Source of the DNA: Peribacillus simplex
Lineage (GTDB): Bacteria; Bacillota; Bacilli; Bacillales; DSM-1321
Assembly: GCF_001578185.1 (NCBI RefSeq)
Contig: NZ_CP011008.1
Location: 1,020,001 to 1,084,000, forward strand
Length of the DNA stretch: 64,000 bases
Direction: 5' to 3'
In this document: piece by piece, positions 18,405 to 26,858 of the stretch
How positions within the stretch are numbered: the first letter of the stretch is position 1
Layout of the letters: each line of letters begins with the position of its first letter
The notes under the pieces: generated by a model
Database searches by the model: none
Told to the model about the DNA's origin: nothing
The model's input: the letters and a program-made list of their open reading frames with translations, nothing else
Program-made: the position numbers and the translations under genes

Positions 18405-18541
18405 GGAGTTATTAGTGGTACAACTGAAAACACAGGTGTACCTGGTGTGCTTGCAGCAGTTACAAAACCGACTGCATTGTTTAGATAATCTATAGTTCAA
18501 AAGAAAAAAACCAATTTTCCTTTATGGAGAGTTGGTTTTTT
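18405..18541 (+). pseudogene. Unidentified gene tail with its own terminator
   Basis: Bases 18405-18488 are open and read SGTTENTGVPGVLAAVTKPT followed by ALFR and a stop, a coherent protein C-terminus with no start. A strong terminator follows at 18504-18541 (AAAAACCAA/TTGGTTTTTT). It looks like the surviving 3' end of a lost gene next to the repeat element. The family is not recognised. Confidence 0.4.
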
Positions 18542-18772
18542 ACGCTGTTCAAATGGCCGTAAATGTAACAGCATTCTATTTCTTGCTTTAAAGAAATAAC
18601 GTGTGAATTAGCTTTTGATCGGGGCTGTCGCTAAGGCGGCTTTTCCTTTATAGGATGGTTAGCGAAGAACAATATGGGAAATACTAAAAGAATGAAAATA
18701 TTACCGAATTTTCAGAAAAATACATTGACGGGAAATTACGGTTGTTATATATTATTAATAAGTTAAATTTAT

Positions 18773-18784
18773 TGTTATATAACA
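18773..18784. promoter_or_regulatory. Palindrome just upstream of a small gene
   Basis: TGTTATATAACA is a perfect 12-base palindrome ending immediately before the AGGAGGAGG ribosome site of the 46-aa gene. Half of it recurs at about 18742. It could be an operator. Confidence 0.35.
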
Positions 18785-18799
18785 GGAGGAGGAGTCAAG

Positions 18800-18940
18800 A
18801 TGATGAATATTCAGGATAAAGCCTATGAAAGTTATTTAAAGATTTGTGAAAGGTATGAAATAGAGTCGATAAATTTCGACCACTTCATCAAAAACTTAAC
18901 TAAAGATCAGTTGGATGAATACAGTAAATTAGCCGTTTAA
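18800..18940 (+). CDS. Small hypothetical protein, 46 aa
   Basis: A perfect ribosome site (AGGAGGAG) precedes an ATG that gives 46 residues, MMNIQDKAYESYLKICERY at the start and LTKDQLDEYSKLAV at the end. It is acidic and predicted all-helical, with no membrane segment. A palindrome sits just ahead of its ribosome site. It stands alone in an otherwise eroded region, just before the second copy of the small duplicated cassette. The family is not recognised. Confidence 0.55.
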   Translation: MMNIQDKAYESYLKICERYEIESINFDHFIKNLTKDQLDEYSKLAV

Positions 18941-19001
18941 ATGAAAGGACGTGATTGCACAAGATGGACCTCCGGGTTGATGTAGATGTAGAAGCCAGTT
19001 A

Positions 19002-19330
19002 GAAACCCCACCAGTTGCTATTGGGAACAGGTGGGGTTTTGTTATGTGTTTTAAGAGGTTATTTTTAATTACTTTACTTCATTAAGTAGAGGGGGGAAAT
19101 CAAAATTGATTTTAGTTGGAATGATAAAGAGGTATTTATTCGGAAAGCAAGGAAAAAATGGAACAGTTATAAAGTTGGGTAAATTGTTGGTATCGGAAAT
19201 GATCATATTACATGGTAAGGTTAAGAGATGGAAAGCAAACGTGGATTAGGAAAGATAGGATTATACTTTGGTATTAATGGGTTCCCTAAGGGGAGTTTTT
19301 TATCCTAATCCACAATAATGGTTAAATTTG
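19002..19330. repeat. Cassette copy 2 (terminator, broken frame, hairpin)
   Basis: It aligns in order with 11949-12250. It has a terminator AAACCCCACC/GGTGGGGTTT at 19002-19040, a broken frame near 19105-19225 (DFSWNDKEVFIRKARKKW, then stops), and the inverted repeat GTGGATTAGGA/TATCCTAATCCAC at 19241-19313. Both copies are divergent enough to be old. Confidence 0.6.
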
Positions 19331-19430
19331 TCACAGGCCTTTCCGATAAATATTAAATTCGGTATATTTCCTTTCAATTTTCCTGAACTCTTCTGAAGGT
19401 CCAAATAAGGTATCAAATACGGCTGTTTAT
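19331..19430 (-). pseudogene. Broken paralog of the 70-aa cassette protein
   Basis: The minus strand reads TAVFDTLFGPSEEFRKIERK and onward to a stop at 19331. This matches the C-terminal 30 residues of the intact gene at 12270-12482. The N-terminal two thirds are missing, and the sequence abuts the OHCU decarboxylase relic directly, so a deletion joined them. Confidence 0.7.
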
Positions 19431-19438
19431 AAGTCCTA

Positions 19439-19702
19439 TTAATCCGCGCCGCGCTGTTCCTTATTAGAATCATCACTCATTTCAACTTTGTCCCCAAAAT
19501 TCGGGTGCTTCCTGATTAACATTAACTTTTCTTCTTTTGATGAATTGCTTACAATGTCCACCATGCATCGATGCAGGTTGATTATTGGTGAAAAGGGCCT
19601 ATTGGCAGCCGATTTTTCTGCAATCCAAGGTGAATGTTCAAAAGTATCACCAAAGCGTGAACTCCTTTTCGCTTAGTGCATTTAGTGACTAAGGGTAATC
19701 AT
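19439..19702 (-). pseudogene. pucL: OHCU decarboxylase (uricase operon, PucL N-terminal domain) relic
   Basis: From an ATG at 19702 the minus strand reads MITLS, a frame break, LNALSEKEFTL, another frame break, then FGDTFEHSPWIAEKSAANRP, LHRCMVDIVSNSSKEEKL and LIRKHPNFGDKVEM before a stop. These are the signature segments of 2-oxo-4-hydroxy-4-carboxy-5-ureidoimidazoline decarboxylase, the domain fused to uricase in Bacillus PucL. At least two frameshifts are present, and the C-terminal half plus any uricase domain is deleted. It follows a permease relic on the same strand, the gene order of the pucJKLM region. Confidence 0.8.
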
Positions 19703-19784
19703 CTTCCAGGATGGCATCAACATACATGGTAAGAACATGCTGAAGTCCCAAGAAGGCCTTGGACTTATTAATTCTTTCATTCAT
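19703..19784 (-). pseudogene. Xanthine/uracil permease relic (N-terminus only)
   Basis: With ribosome site AAAGGAG, the ATG at 19784 opens MNERINKSKAFLGLQHVLTM and continues YVDAIL. This is the classic start of NCS2 nucleobase permeases (PucJ/PucK/PbuX type, normally KSKAFLGLQHVLAMYAGAI). After 27 residues it fuses directly to the start of the OHCU decarboxylase relic, so about 400 codons were deleted. A single deletion from inside the permease to the next gene's start would give this junction. Confidence 0.75.
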
Positions 19785-19951
19785 AAAAAAAACTCCTTTC
19801 CTAACGTGTTGTCGTATTATATCGCGCCGTTTTGTTCTGATTAATATTATCAAAATTAAAAATCAGAGAATTGTAATTAGTTAGATTAGACAATTTTTGG
19901 CCGTTGATATAGACAACTTACATAAAGTGAAGGGAGGTGGGACTGATGTTT

Positions 19952-21577
19952 TTATAGATTGAGTAAGGATTTAATGCGAAGGGCAAGTCGTATCTGGAGT
20001 GTGGTCTCTGAATCTTTTAAGCTCTTGCCGAGTAGCTCTTCACATTTCTCGAGTCTGTAAACAACGGTGTTCCGGTGAACGAATAATCTTTTAGCAGTTT
20101 CGGATATTTGGCAATGCGTTTCGAGATAGACGGATAATGTCTCTAATAAGGGTTGCTCCTCCTCGGTGAAAATTTTTGAAAATCCCTGTAGTGCAAAAAG
20201 ATAAAAGTTCTTTAAGTCTTCTTCGGGGATGATTCTCAGTAATTCCACAATATCCCTCGTCTGGAAAGCTTGGATATATTCTGTCCTTTTCGAACGACCT
20301 CCTTCCAGAAGGGAGTCGTTCGCTTCTTTGTAAGAGTTTTTTGTTTGTAAAAAACTTGGGCTCATAAGGCTCACTCCGAAAGAAATCGTGCAGTCGAACT
20401 GGCTGGATATTATCTTCTGCAATGATTTAAGCGAGATTTCGACAGTTTGGAGAACATCGGCAAAGACTTCACTCACTTCGTATAAAAGAATGCATTTCTT
20501 ACCTTTTGTAAAGAGATGGATGGGATTAGGTGATATGCGAAGCTCATCTTCTAAAAATTCGTATATCGAATCAGCCCTACGTTGCAGCTGTGTGTAACTT
20601 TTGGCCAATTCGGATTCATCGATTTTTCCGACTGCACATATATAGGCTTGTTCATTATGTAAGGAAAACTCTTTTGCCCGGTTTATGATTTCCTCTTGTG
20701 AGGAGAAACTGCCATCAAGAAAATGAAGGAAGAAATCATTTCGGGTATTTCGATCATGCTGTTTAAGGGCATGCTCTTTCATCAAGGCAAAAGAAATGAC
20801 ATTAGTTGCCTGCTCTATCGTCAGTGTTATGAGGTTATCACTAGTCTTGATTTCTCCTGATATCGTCAAATAGCCGATTTTTTCTTCATACATATAGATG
20901 GGGAATATTGTATAGGTTCGTTTATTGGATAGAGATGAAAAGGAAATGAATGAAGTTTTGGTTTTATGAAATCGGAATCCTTCATCACTCATTTTTTTGA
21001 TTATTGGAATAATTCTGGATGTTGAAATTGGATGGAATATCGGATTAAGATACTGGTCAATTAATATGATGGGGTATCCAATCATATCCGATAAATGATC
21101 AAGGAGCTTTTGTATTCCTTTCCCCCGCATGATTAAGTTTGTGAATTGCTTATGTGTTTCCATTGCAAATGTCAATTCCGCTGCCCGTTGATCCAAAATC
21201 CCCCGTAATGTATGGTTGATAATTTCCCCAAGTGACATTTCTGCCGGGAGATCAATGATTGGAAGGGATAATTCATTGGCAAGAACCAGTACGTCCTCAG
21301 GAATTTCTTTTAGAAATCTACTTGTCTTTATCCCGAGGGCTGCGCAACCCTGGTTTGCCATCGCTTCGACGAGTGATGACAAAAGGCGTGGGTTATCCTT
21401 TACGTGATAAGCCGTGGTCACAAGGAATTCATTTGGTTTTAAAAAGTTGATGATATCTGGAGCATCCATCATGTTGACTGTCTGGACTTTGCGTTCGTTC
21501 CCTGTTTCTCCGGCAATTATATTCATGCCGGTTAAAGCGGGCATTGTTAAAAGATCTGTTACCTTCATCTGAAACAC
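19952..21577 (-). CDS. pucR: PucR-family purine catabolism regulator
   Basis: The 541-residue protein has the PucR N-terminal domain (about 8-125, with DLLTMPALTGMNIIAG), a central ligand/GGDEF-like region (about 290-410) and a C-terminal PucR helix-turn-helix (about 480-535, with YLETHCQISETAKRLFVHRN). Length and order match B. subtilis PucR, which senses purine-breakdown intermediates and switches the puc genes. It is divergent from pucFGH, with a Rieske-oxygenase relic between them. It also stands directly upstream of the permease/OHCU-decarboxylase relics on its own strand, so one arm of its regulon has been lost. Confidence 0.88.
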   Translation of the reverse strand: MFQMKVTDLLTMPALTGMNIIAGETGNERKVQTVNMMDAPDIINFLKPNEFLVTTAYHVKDNPRLLSSLVEAMANQGCAALGIKTSRFLKEIPEDVLVLANELSLPIIDLPAEMSLGEIINHTLRGILDQRAAELTFAMETHKQFTNLIMRGKGIQKLLDHLSDMIGYPIILIDQYLNPIFHPISTSRIIPIIKKMSDEGFRFHKTKTSFISFSSLSNKRTYTIFPIYMYEEKIGYLTISGEIKTSDNLITLTIEQATNVISFALMKEHALKQHDRNTRNDFFLHFLDGSFSSQEEIINRAKEFSLHNEQAYICAVGKIDESELAKSYTQLQRRADSIYEFLEDELRISPNPIHLFTKGKKCILLYEVSEVFADVLQTVEISLKSLQKIISSQFDCTISFGVSLMSPSFLQTKNSYKEANDSLLEGGRSKRTEYIQAFQTRDIVELLRIIPEEDLKNFYLFALQGFSKIFTEEEQPLLETLSVYLETHCQISETAKRLFVHRNTVVYRLEKCEELLGKSLKDSETTLQIRLALRIKSLLNL

Positions 21578-21843
21578 CTCATTTGGGGAAAATAAATTAT
21601 TGAGTGTGATTTTATAAATACAGCTGTATATGAATCCAATGAATTGAATCGGGTTTTACATGTCCTGTATATCTTGAATCATTACGATTACACACATGCT
21701 TTGCGGATTTTAATTATCATATCATACAAATCCTTTGGCATATCTTACGAACTTCATTGTTTGGTTTATTGTTAGGGTGTATAAAAATAGGTTTTTGTGT
21801 AAGGTTTTATAAAAATTAACGTGAGAATAAGGGCGGCGATAAA

Positions 21844-22130
21844 ATGAGTGAAAGCACAGTTGCTTCAAGTAAGAAAAAAAGAGTAACTCCGTTTTCGAAA
21901 GAATGCAGATTCGGCTATGAGTAATGGGATGTATTATCGCAATATTGGTTTCGTGTGGCTGCAGTGGGGGAAGTGTCGGAAAAACCGATAGGCATTAAAC
22001 TTCTGGGTGTACACCTTGTCCTTTATCGGGCCAGTGGGAAGATTATCGTTGCAAGGGACCTTTGTCTGCATCGTGGTGGGCGGAGAGTGATGAAATCGTA
22101 TGCCCTTACCACGGTTTTCTGCACCCTCTT
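21844..22130 (+). pseudogene. Rieske-type oxygenase relic
   Basis: From an ATG at 21844 the frame gives 28 residues and a stop, then continues in the same frame as VLSQYWFRVAAVGEVSEKPI, KLLGVHLVLYRASGKIIVAR and DLCLHRGG. After a frameshift and small deletion comes DEIVCPYHGFLH. The CxH and CxxH pairs that bind the 2Fe-2S cluster are both recognisable. This is the N-terminal Rieske domain of a ring-hydroxylating oxygenase; the catalytic iron domain is gone. Its place beside pucR and pucFGH suggests a former purine or hydroxylation function, possibly like HpxD, but that is inference. Confidence 0.75.
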
Positions 22131-22299
22131 CCTTTACAGGCATTATTTGATTGCTTTTCGTTGGTTATTTTGTACAAAAATACCCTGAAATACTAACAGA
22201 ATTGTCAATGAAGTTATATGCGAAAGCAAGTAAAATAATAGATAACAAAAATTTGCGAATATTCATAACATGAGTGGATATTGGAAGGGAGGCGATGGG

Positions 22300-23547
22300 A
22301 TGGGCATTCAAATCGAACAGTCCATAAATGAAAAGGACGAAGTTGCTTCGATGATTGAATGGTTAGCATCTTTCGGGGCAACGAAGAGTAATGGGGTGAC
22401 CCGGTTATTATATTCCAAGGAATGGATGAGCGCTCAGCAGGCAATGAAAACTGAGATGGAAAAAGAAAACCTTATTACATATTTTGATAGTGTAGGCAAC
22501 TTGTTTGGCAGGCTTGAGGGAACGGGCCCCTCCGGTGAAACCATTTTGACCGGCTCTCATATAGACACGGTCAAGGATGGAGGGAAATATGACGGTGCAT
22601 ATGGGGTCGTCGCTAGTTTCCTGGCAGTTAAGAGGTTGTATAAATCCTATGGAAAACCGCGGAAGACGATTGAAGTCGTTTCCTTTTGTGAGGAGGAAGG
22701 AAGCAGATTTCCTTTAACGTTTTGGGGATCGAGGAATATTAAAGGAGCCTATGGTCTTGAGCATGTCAGGGATTTAAAGGATACTGAAGGAATTCCTTTT
22801 TTGGAAGCCATGAAAAAATCAGGGTTTGAACCTGAAGCCTATATAACCCCGGTCCGCGATGACATTGAACGGTTTGTCGAAATTCATATAGAACAGGGGA
22901 TGGTGCTTGAAAAGAATGAGAATACAATTGGGGTCGTCAGCCATATTGTCGGGCAGCGCCGTTATACGGTGAAAATCATTGGTGAGAGTGATCATGCGGG
23001 CACCACTCCCATGTCCTATAGAAAGGATGCAGTCGGTTTTGCTTCTGAATTCATTTCTTTTTTAACGAAAAAAACGAAGGATATGGACCCGGGTTTAGTT
23101 GCGACTGTCGGCAGAATGAATGTTAAACCTAATGTCCCGAATGTCATTGCTGGTGAAGTGGAGTTCAGTCTCGATATCAGGCACTACGAGGAAGTGGTTC
23201 TTGAAAGGTTTTGTCAGGAAATCTTTTCGACTTTCGATTCCTTGGCAAAAGAAGGTGAAATGAAGCTGGAGGTTTCACAATGGATGGATGTCAAACCTGT
23301 CGCGATGGATTGGGAAATGAATCGCCTTGCCCGAAAGATAGCTGAAGATAAAAATATACCTTACCAAGATATGGTCAGCGGAGCCGGGCATGATGCACAG
23401 GTATTTGGTTCGTATTGTCCGACTTGCCTGCTGTTCGTTCCAAGTAAGGGTGGGATCAGCCATTCGCCTAAGGAGTTTACGAGTGTTGCGGATATGGAAA
23501 AGGGAATCGACGTTTTAAGTGAAATACTATATAAATTAGCCTATTAA
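22300..23547 (+). CDS. pucF: Allantoate amidohydrolase
   Basis: This M20-family metal hydrolase splits allantoate toward ureidoglycine plus ammonia and CO2. The metal-binding motifs are TGSHIDTV (His87, Asp98 in GGKYDGAYG), SFCEEEGSRFP, EIHIEQG and GAGHDAQ. The dimerisation/lid segment starts at GQRRYTVKI. A GGGAGG ribosome site is 6 bases before the ATG at 22300 (415 aa); the ATG at 22270 in the same frame has none. N-carbamoyl-amino-acid hydrolases share the fold, but the neighbours pucG, pucH and pucR decide for allantoate. Confidence 0.88.
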   Translation: MGIQIEQSINEKDEVASMIEWLASFGATKSNGVTRLLYSKEWMSAQQAMKTEMEKENLITYFDSVGNLFGRLEGTGPSGETILTGSHIDTVKDGGKYDGAYGVVASFLAVKRLYKSYGKPRKTIEVVSFCEEEGSRFPLTFWGSRNIKGAYGLEHVRDLKDTEGIPFLEAMKKSGFEPEAYITPVRDDIERFVEIHIEQGMVLEKNENTIGVVSHIVGQRRYTVKIIGESDHAGTTPMSYRKDAVGFASEFISFLTKKTKDMDPGLVATVGRMNVKPNVPNVIAGEVEFSLDIRHYEEVVLERFCQEIFSTFDSLAKEGEMKLEVSQWMDVKPVAMDWEMNRLARKIAEDKNIPYQDMVSGAGHDAQVFGSYCPTCLLFVPSKGGISHSPKEFTSVADMEKGIDVLSEILYKLAY

Positions 23548-23561
23548 AAGGAGTGGTTAAA

Positions 23562-24824
23562 ATGGCATATTCAGAATTGAATGCACCGATGAGAACGATC
23601 ATGACACCAGGCCCGGTCGAAGTGGACCCGCGTGTCTTAAGGGCGATGAGCACACCGATATTAGGGCAATTCGATCCTGCATTCACTACTATCATGAATG
23701 AAGTGATGGAAATGCTGCGTTTGGTTTTTCAAACGAAAAATAAATGGGCGTTCCCGATAGATGGCACCTCAAGATCGGGTAATGAAGCGATTCTATGCAG
23801 CATCATTGAGCCGGGAGATAAGGTTCTGGTTCCGATATTCGGAAGATTCGGTCACTTGTTGGTGGAAATTTGTGAGCGATACGGAGCTGAAGTCCATACG
23901 ATGGAATGTCCTTGGGGAGAGGTGTTCGAACCGCAAGCTGTAATCGCGGAAATCAAGAAGGTCTCCCCTAAAATAACAGCGATCGTCCATGGGGAAACTT
24001 CCACTGGTTGTATGCAGCCTTTGAAGGAAATCGGGTCGGCCTGCCGTGAATTGGGTGTCCTGCTTGTGGTGGATGCGGTTGCCTCCATTGGGGGCACCGA
24101 TGTAAAGGTGGATGAATGGTGTATTGATGGATTGATAGGCGGGACACAAAAGTGCTTGTCCGTTCCTTCAGGTATGGCACCGATTACGTATAACGAGCGA
24201 ATAGAAGAGATCATCCAGTCCCGCAAAAAGGTGGAACGTGGTATTGCGACCGATGAAGACAACCAAAAGGTTTCGCTCCGTCTTCCGATCACCAGTAATT
24301 ATTTCGATTTAAGCATGCTGCAGGATTATTGGGGTCCGCGTCGTTTGAATCACCATACAGAAGCGACTTCCATGATTTATGCATTGCGTGAAGGATTGCG
24401 CCTTGTGCTTGAAGAAGGTCTGGAGACGCGTTTTGCCCGTCATGAACTCCACGAAGCTGCTCTCGTTGAAGGGATCAAGGCGATGGGACTAACGTTATTC
24501 GGGGATGGGAAAAACAAACTTCCGTGTGTAACTTGCATCGAAATTCCAAAAGGAATCGATGGGGAAGCTGTAAGAGCCATGCTGTTGAATGAATTCAGTA
24601 TCGAAATCGCTTCCTCGTTTGGTCCGCTTCACGGGAAAATCTGGAGGATCGGGACCATGGGATTCAGCTGTAGGAAAGAAAACATCCTCTTTGTATTGGC
24701 CTCCTTGGAAGCTGTCCTTTTGCGCCAGGGGTTCCAAGTGAATCGGGGAGAGGCTTTGCAGGCTGCACTCGATGTGTATGTGGGAAAGACGGAGAAAGTG
24801 GTTGCATCCAGGGGAACTCTTTGA
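23562..24824 (+). CDS. pucG: (S)-ureidoglycine-glyoxylate aminotransferase
   Basis: This is a class V PLP aminotransferase of 420 residues. The N-terminal TPGPVEVDPRVLRAMSTPIL is typical, Asp171 (VVDAVASIGG) pairs with the pyridine nitrogen and Lys197 (GGTQKCLS) is the PLP lysine. In B. subtilis PucG uses ureidoglycine and glyoxylate to give glycine and oxalurate. The gene starts 14 bases after pucF; the ribosome site AAAGGAG favours the ATG at 23562 over the GTG at 23553. It is the middle gene of pucFGH. Confidence 0.88.
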   Translation: MAYSELNAPMRTIMTPGPVEVDPRVLRAMSTPILGQFDPAFTTIMNEVMEMLRLVFQTKNKWAFPIDGTSRSGNEAILCSIIEPGDKVLVPIFGRFGHLLVEICERYGAEVHTMECPWGEVFEPQAVIAEIKKVSPKITAIVHGETSTGCMQPLKEIGSACRELGVLLVVDAVASIGGTDVKVDEWCIDGLIGGTQKCLSVPSGMAPITYNERIEEIIQSRKKVERGIATDEDNQKVSLRLPITSNYFDLSMLQDYWGPRRLNHHTEATSMIYALREGLRLVLEEGLETRFARHELHEAALVEGIKAMGLTLFGDGKNKLPCVTCIEIPKGIDGEAVRAMLLNEFSIEIASSFGPLHGKIWRIGTMGFSCRKENILFVLASLEAVLLRQGFQVNRGEALQAALDVYVGKTEKVVASRGTL

Positions 24825-24855
24825 TTTTATAAAACTATTTTGGAGGAGTTGTCGT

Positions 24856-26235
24856 ATGTCAATATATGATCTTATTATCCGCAATGGGTATGTAGTTTTT
24901 CCTGATGAAGTGAAGAAGGCTGATCTTGCAATCCGGGATGGGGTGATTGTTAAGGTTGGGGATCATCTGGATGGTAAAGCGAATGAAGAGTATGAAGCGG
25001 ATGGCCAGCATATCTTTCCTGGTATGATTGATGTCCATGTGCATTTTAGTGAACCTGGCCGCGCTCATTGGGAAGGCTTTGAAACAGGATCGCAAATGAT
25101 GGCAGCGGGAGGCTGCACCACATATTTCGATATGCCCTTGAATGGAATCCCTTCAACCATCGATCGAAAGGCTCTCCTTGAAAAGGGCAAAATCGGTGAG
25201 ATGAAGTCAGTTATAGACTTTGGATTATGGGGAGGATTGGTCCCAGGAAATATTGATGAATTAGAGGATCTTGCCAAATCCGGAGTCATCGGATTTAAAG
25301 CTTTTCTCTCAGCGACGGGGAATGAGGAGTTTGAGCGAGCGGATGATTTCACCCTTTTACATGGAATGAAGAAAATTGCAGAATTGGGCAAGGTATTGGC
25401 CCTTCATGCGGAAAGTGATCCGATCACTCAGTGGTTTAAGCAGGATAAAGAGAAGAATGGACTATTCAGTGCGAATGATTATGCTGCTACAAGACCTGTG
25501 CAAGCGGAAGCGGAGGCTGTGGGACGTGCCATTACATATGCAGAGTTAACAGGCTGTCCGCTGCACTTTGTCCACATTAGCAGTAGTTTGGCAATCGGAA
25601 AAATTGAATCGGCCAAACAAAAGGGGCTGGATGTGACGGTTGAGACGTGTCCGCATTATTTATTATTCAATCAGGATGATTTAATAGAAAAAGGTGCGGT
25701 TGCAAAATGTGCTCCCCCACTAAGGGGAAGAGAAGAACAAGAAAGATTGATTACCTGTTTAATGGAGGAGAAATTCGATATGATTTCTTCCGACCATTCA
25801 CCATGCCCTTATGAGCTGAAAGATCCTGCCATACATAATATTTTTGAAGCGTGGGGCGGAATAAGCGGAGGGCAATTTTCGCTAATGTCGATGATAGAGT
25901 TGGCTGTATTACACGATATCCCGCTTCATAAAGTCGCTATGTGGACAGCTTCAGCCCCGGCAAAAAGATTTGGTCTCTCTTCTAGAAAAGGACAAATTAA
26001 GCACGGGATGGATGCGGACCTTGCTATCGTTTCCCTTAATGGTACGCATGAAGTTTCGGAAACGAATTTTTTCGCGAAACATAAGCAAAGCGTTTATATG
26101 GGCCATACCTTTCCTTGCCAAATCACGGCTACCATTAATAGAGGGAAAATAGTTTATCAGACTGATGTAATAAGTGAATGGGAGCGTGGGGAATGGTTAA
26201 AAGTGATAGATTCCGGTATTGCGGTCAATAACTAG
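24856..26235 (+). CDS. pucH: Allantoinase
   Basis: This cyclic amidohydrolase opens the allantoin ring to allantoate. The dinuclear metal site is seen as HVH at residues 61-63 (IDVHVHFSEPGR), the carboxylated lysine near 148 (GFKAF), His in LHAESD and HFVHIS, and Asp in SSDHSPCP. At 459 residues it is the normal family length. TGGAGGAG is the ribosome site for the ATG at 24856; the frame extends upstream to 24772 inside pucG without one. It is the last gene of pucFGH and is followed by a terminator. Confidence 0.9.
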   Translation: MSIYDLIIRNGYVVFPDEVKKADLAIRDGVIVKVGDHLDGKANEEYEADGQHIFPGMIDVHVHFSEPGRAHWEGFETGSQMMAAGGCTTYFDMPLNGIPSTIDRKALLEKGKIGEMKSVIDFGLWGGLVPGNIDELEDLAKSGVIGFKAFLSATGNEEFERADDFTLLHGMKKIAELGKVLALHAESDPITQWFKQDKEKNGLFSANDYAATRPVQAEAEAVGRAITYAELTGCPLHFVHISSSLAIGKIESAKQKGLDVTVETCPHYLLFNQDDLIEKGAVAKCAPPLRGREEQERLITCLMEEKFDMISSDHSPCPYELKDPAIHNIFEAWGGISGGQFSLMSMIELAVLHDIPLHKVAMWTASAPAKRFGLSSRKGQIKHGMDADLAIVSLNGTHEVSETNFFAKHKQSVYMGHTFPCQITATINRGKIVYQTDVISEWERGEWLKVIDSGIAVNN

Positions 26236-26282
26236 GGAGAAGGCTTTGCAAATAAGGTTCGGGGCAATTGAATTCATTATAA

Positions 26283-26320
26283 GAGAGGGTGATTCCGAAT
26301 CGGAAATCCCCCTTTTTTTC
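26283..26320 (+). terminator. Terminator of pucFGH
   Basis: An imperfect stem (GAGGGTGATTCCG with CGGAAATCCCCC) with a 3-base loop is followed by seven Ts. Confidence 0.75.
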
Positions 26321-26395
26321 TATGCTTACGTATCCTTGGAAAATCAAGGGAAAGGAAACCGGACAAATGGATTGCTTGTACGGTTCAAACGTTAC

Positions 26396-26842
26396 TTATT
26401 CAACTTGGTCGACGAAATATTTATTTTTCCTGAATACCATCGCTTCCATGGTTGCAATCAATTCCCTTTCATTTGACACGTCTATTTTATACCATGCCAG
26501 TTTATGGTTTTTCTTGATCTCTTCCGCTCTGGCAGTTAAAGTCTCACCCCGTTTGCCAGCTGATAAGAAATTGATGTTGTTTGAAACGCCAACTGCTATT
26601 TTTCCATATGAATTGCTGGCTGCTGCGAACACGTAATCAGCGAGTGAAAAGATAATCGCCCCGTGAACCGTTCCGTGTGAATTGAGCATATGGTCACTTG
26701 GAATCAATTCTGCTTCAGCTGTGCCGGGACCGAGTTTCGTCAACTTCATCCCGAGAAAAGAAGCATATGGTTCGTCGACAAGTACCTGTTTGATTTGGTC
26801 GTAATGCAATTCGTGAATATCCTGATCTAAATGAGTGGTCAT
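26396..26842 (-). CDS. paaI: PaaI-family hotdog thioesterase
   Basis: The 148-residue protein has the hotdog signature HMLNSHGTVHGAIIFSLADY, matching the PaaI catalytic region with its Asn and the HG..HG loop. PaaI relieves blocked coenzyme A by hydrolysing hydroxyphenylacetyl-CoA and ring-cleaved dead-end thioesters formed in phenylacetate breakdown. It lies 17 bases after the symporter gene on the minus strand, divergent from paaK, so it probably shares the phenylacetate control. A medium-chain acyl-CoA thioesterase is the alternative. Confidence 0.8.
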   Translation of the reverse strand: MTTHLDQDIHELHYDQIKQVLVDEPYASFLGMKLTKLGPGTAEAELIPSDHMLNSHGTVHGAIIFSLADYVFAAASNSYGKIAVGVSNNINFLSAGKRGETLTARAEEIKKNHKLAWYKIDVSNERELIATMEAMVFRKNKYFVDQVE

Positions 26843-26858
26843 GGAAATCTCCCTTTCT

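Noticed and set aside
19488..19676. 62-residue plus-strand frame
   Set aside because: It is antisense to the OHCU decarboxylase relic, which explains its openness.
21578..21843. PucR-box sites in the pucR upstream region
   Set aside because: A few TTGGTT-like stretches exist (for example TTGTTTGGTTTATT) but none fits the known box well enough to call.
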